This document shows positions 62,853 to 64,000 of a stretch of 64,000 bases of DNA, one piece after another. Within the stretch, counting starts at the first letter, position 1. Every line of letters begins with the position of its first letter. The notes beneath the pieces were generated by a model. It did no database searches, was not told the DNA's origin, and saw nothing but the letters and a program-made list of their open reading frames with translations. Made by a program: the position numbers and the translations under genes. Origin of the DNA: Poriferisodalis sp965205175 (GTDB lineage: Bacteria > Actinomycetota > Acidimicrobiia > Acidimicrobiales > Poriferisodalaceae); the NCBI RefSeq assembly GCF_965205175.1, contig NZ_OZ242038.1:248001-312000 (forward strand), written 5' to 3'.

Positions 62853-64000
62853 TCAGACCCGCTCGAGCAGGTCGGGGGCCAGCTCCGCGGTCGAACGAAC
62901 GCCGACCAGCCGCATCGTGCGGGTCATCCCCTCAACGAAGTAGTCGAGCAGCCAGTCCACGCCAGTCTCGCCGGCGGCGCCGAGGGCGTACAGGTACGCC
63001 CGGCCGATCATCGCCGAGTCGGCCCCGAGCGCCAGCGCCTTCACGATGTCGCTGCCGCGCCGGATGCCCCCGTCGCAGATCACCTCGCAGCGGTCGCCCA
63101 CGGCGTCGCGCACGGCCGGCACGCACTCCAACGGCGCCGGGGCGCTGTCGAGCTGACGCCCGCCGTGGCTGGACACGATCACCGCGTCCAGCTCCATGTC
63201 CGCCGCAATCTTCGCGTCGGCAGGCGACAGCACCCCCTTGAGCATCACCGGTCCGTCCCAGCGATCACGAAACCACTCGATGTCGTCCCACGACAGCGAC
63301 GGGTCGAACTGGCTGTTGATGTAGTCCGCCAGCGCCACCGCGTCTGCGCCGGCGCCGCCGGAGGCCCCTCGGCAGTTGGAGAACGTGATCGGCTCGTTGC
63401 TCAGGAAGTCCAGCAGCCAGCGCGGATGCGTCAGCCCGTCGATGATCGTGTCGAGACCGAGCTTGGGCGGCAGGCTGAAGCCGTGCCGCACGTCACGCTC
63501 GCGTCGCCCCAGCACCGCGGTGTCGACCGTGATCATGATGGCCTCGTAGCCGGCAGCGGCTGAGCGCTCCAGCAGGTCGGCCATCAGCGCGCGGTCGCGC
63601 CACACGTACACTTGGAAGAACTTGCGCCCCGAGCACACCGCTGCGACCTCCTCGATGGAGCGCGTGCCCATAGTGGACAGCGAATACGGAATGCCCGCAC
63701 GCTGAGCGGCGCGTGCCACAGCCAGCTCGCCCGCCGAATGAGCGATGCGGCCGAAGCCGGTGGGCGCGATCACCAGCGGAATCGGCACCGCGGCACCCAG
63801 CACCGTGCCGGAGATGTCCACCTCGGACACGTCTCGAAGCACGCGCGGACGGAACTGCCAGCCGCGGTAGGCAGCCACGCTGCGAGCGGCGCTGATCTCG
63901 TCTTCCGCGGCCCCGTCGATGTAGTCGAAACAGCCTCGCGGCAGCCGGCGGCGAGCGATGCGGCGCAAGTCCGCGACGTCGGCTGCACGACGCAGTCGCC
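62853..64000 (-). CDS. FMN-dependent alpha-hydroxyacid dehydrogenase/oxidase, 5' end beyond the window
   Basis: The frame is open to the window edge, so only the C-terminal ~380 residues are seen; the in-frame TTG at 63968 is not the true start. FMN-dependent lactate-dehydrogenase features are CFDYIDGAAEDEISAARS, IAPTGFGRIAHSAGELAVAR, VDTAVLGRRERDVRHGF, and the active-site His-Arg in VSSHGGRQLD followed by ICDGGIRRGSDIVKALALGA. The enzyme oxidises a 2-hydroxy acid. It appears to be upstream in the same operon as the dimethylglycine-dehydrogenase-like genes. Confidence 0.88.
   Translation of the reverse strand, partial: RLRRAADVADLRRIARRRLPRGCFDYIDGAAEDEISAARSVAAYRGWQFRPRVLRDVSEVDISGTVLGAAVPIPLVIAPTGFGRIAHSAGELAVARAAQRAGIPYSLSTMGTRSIEEVAAVCSGRKFFQVYVWRDRALMADLLERSAAAGYEAIMITVDTAVLGRRERDVRHGFSLPPKLGLDTIIDGLTHPRWLLDFLSNEPITFSNCRGASGGAGADAVALADYINSQFDPSLSWDDIEWFRDRWDGPVMLKGVLSPADAKIAADMELDAVIVSSHGGRQLDSAPAPLECVPAVRDAVGDRCEVICDGGIRRGSDIVKALALGADSAMIGRAYLYALGAAGETGVDWLLDYFVEGMTRTMRLVGVRSTAELAPDLLERV

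Overview
The window is GC-rich bacterial DNA. Genes are densely packed, often overlap by the 4-base ATGA signature, and often start at GTG. Several genes have a TANNNT hexamer 6-7 bases upstream of the start codon, which is the layout of actinobacterial leaderless promoters. Gene content fits Actinomycetota, most likely an Acidimicrobiia-like heterotroph or host-associated lineage; the taxonomic call is inference. Relevant content: a mycothiol-dependent-nitroreductase-type thioredoxin fold, many family III CoA transferases, form I CO dehydrogenase, phytanoyl-CoA dioxygenase, and dimethylglycine-dehydrogenase-like enzymes.

Layout. 1-11.6 kb: a double-headed CaiB/BaiF CoA transferase, then a thioredoxin-fold gene whose catalytic cysteine codon is an in-frame TGA followed by a good bacterial SECIS-like hairpin (a probable selenoprotein), an amidohydrolase, a cell-wall amidase, an enoyl-CoA hydratase/CoA transferase operon, an HSL-type hydrolase and a VOC protein. 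11.7-17.7 kb: a lower-GC, atypical two-gene island encoding a DUF4143-type ATPase and a 1539-residue NACHT/STAND-like NTPase with a C-terminal PD-(D/E)XK nuclease, a defence-like unit with its own palindrome and leaderless promoter. 17.7-27.6 kb: another double-headed CoA transferase, a divergent pair of dodecin and dodecin-stress-protein fusion, hydratase, epoxide hydrolase, DHA2 transporter, SDR and Zn-alcohol dehydrogenase.

28-38.1 kb: an aerobic CO-dehydrogenase locus. coxD and coxE run rightward. A leftward operon carries an 84-residue protein, coxM, coxS, coxL (form I AYRCSFR motif), an xdhC-YHS fusion, coxG and five small single-span membrane proteins. 38.3-50.4 kb: a membrane protein, a 1403-residue helicase-endonuclease, oxidoreductases, a TPP enzyme, DUF4389, a PhyH dioxygenase and an FMN-binding glutamate-synthase-like protein. 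50.4-52.6 kb: a 2.2-kb cassette (PIN-like toxin plus XRE-ImmA/IrrE regulator) bracketed by identical 36-bp direct repeats that duplicate the start region of the glutamate-synthase-like gene. 52.7-64 kb: a sucrase/ferredoxin-like protein, a CoA transferase and shikimate kinase, then a leftward methylamine-catabolism operon: FMN alpha-hydroxyacid dehydrogenase, two dimethylglycine-dehydrogenase-like flavoenzymes and a non-pyrrolysine MttB-family methyltransferase.

No rRNA, tRNA, CRISPR array, IS transposase or integrase was recognised. No gene-free stretch exceeds about 300 bases.
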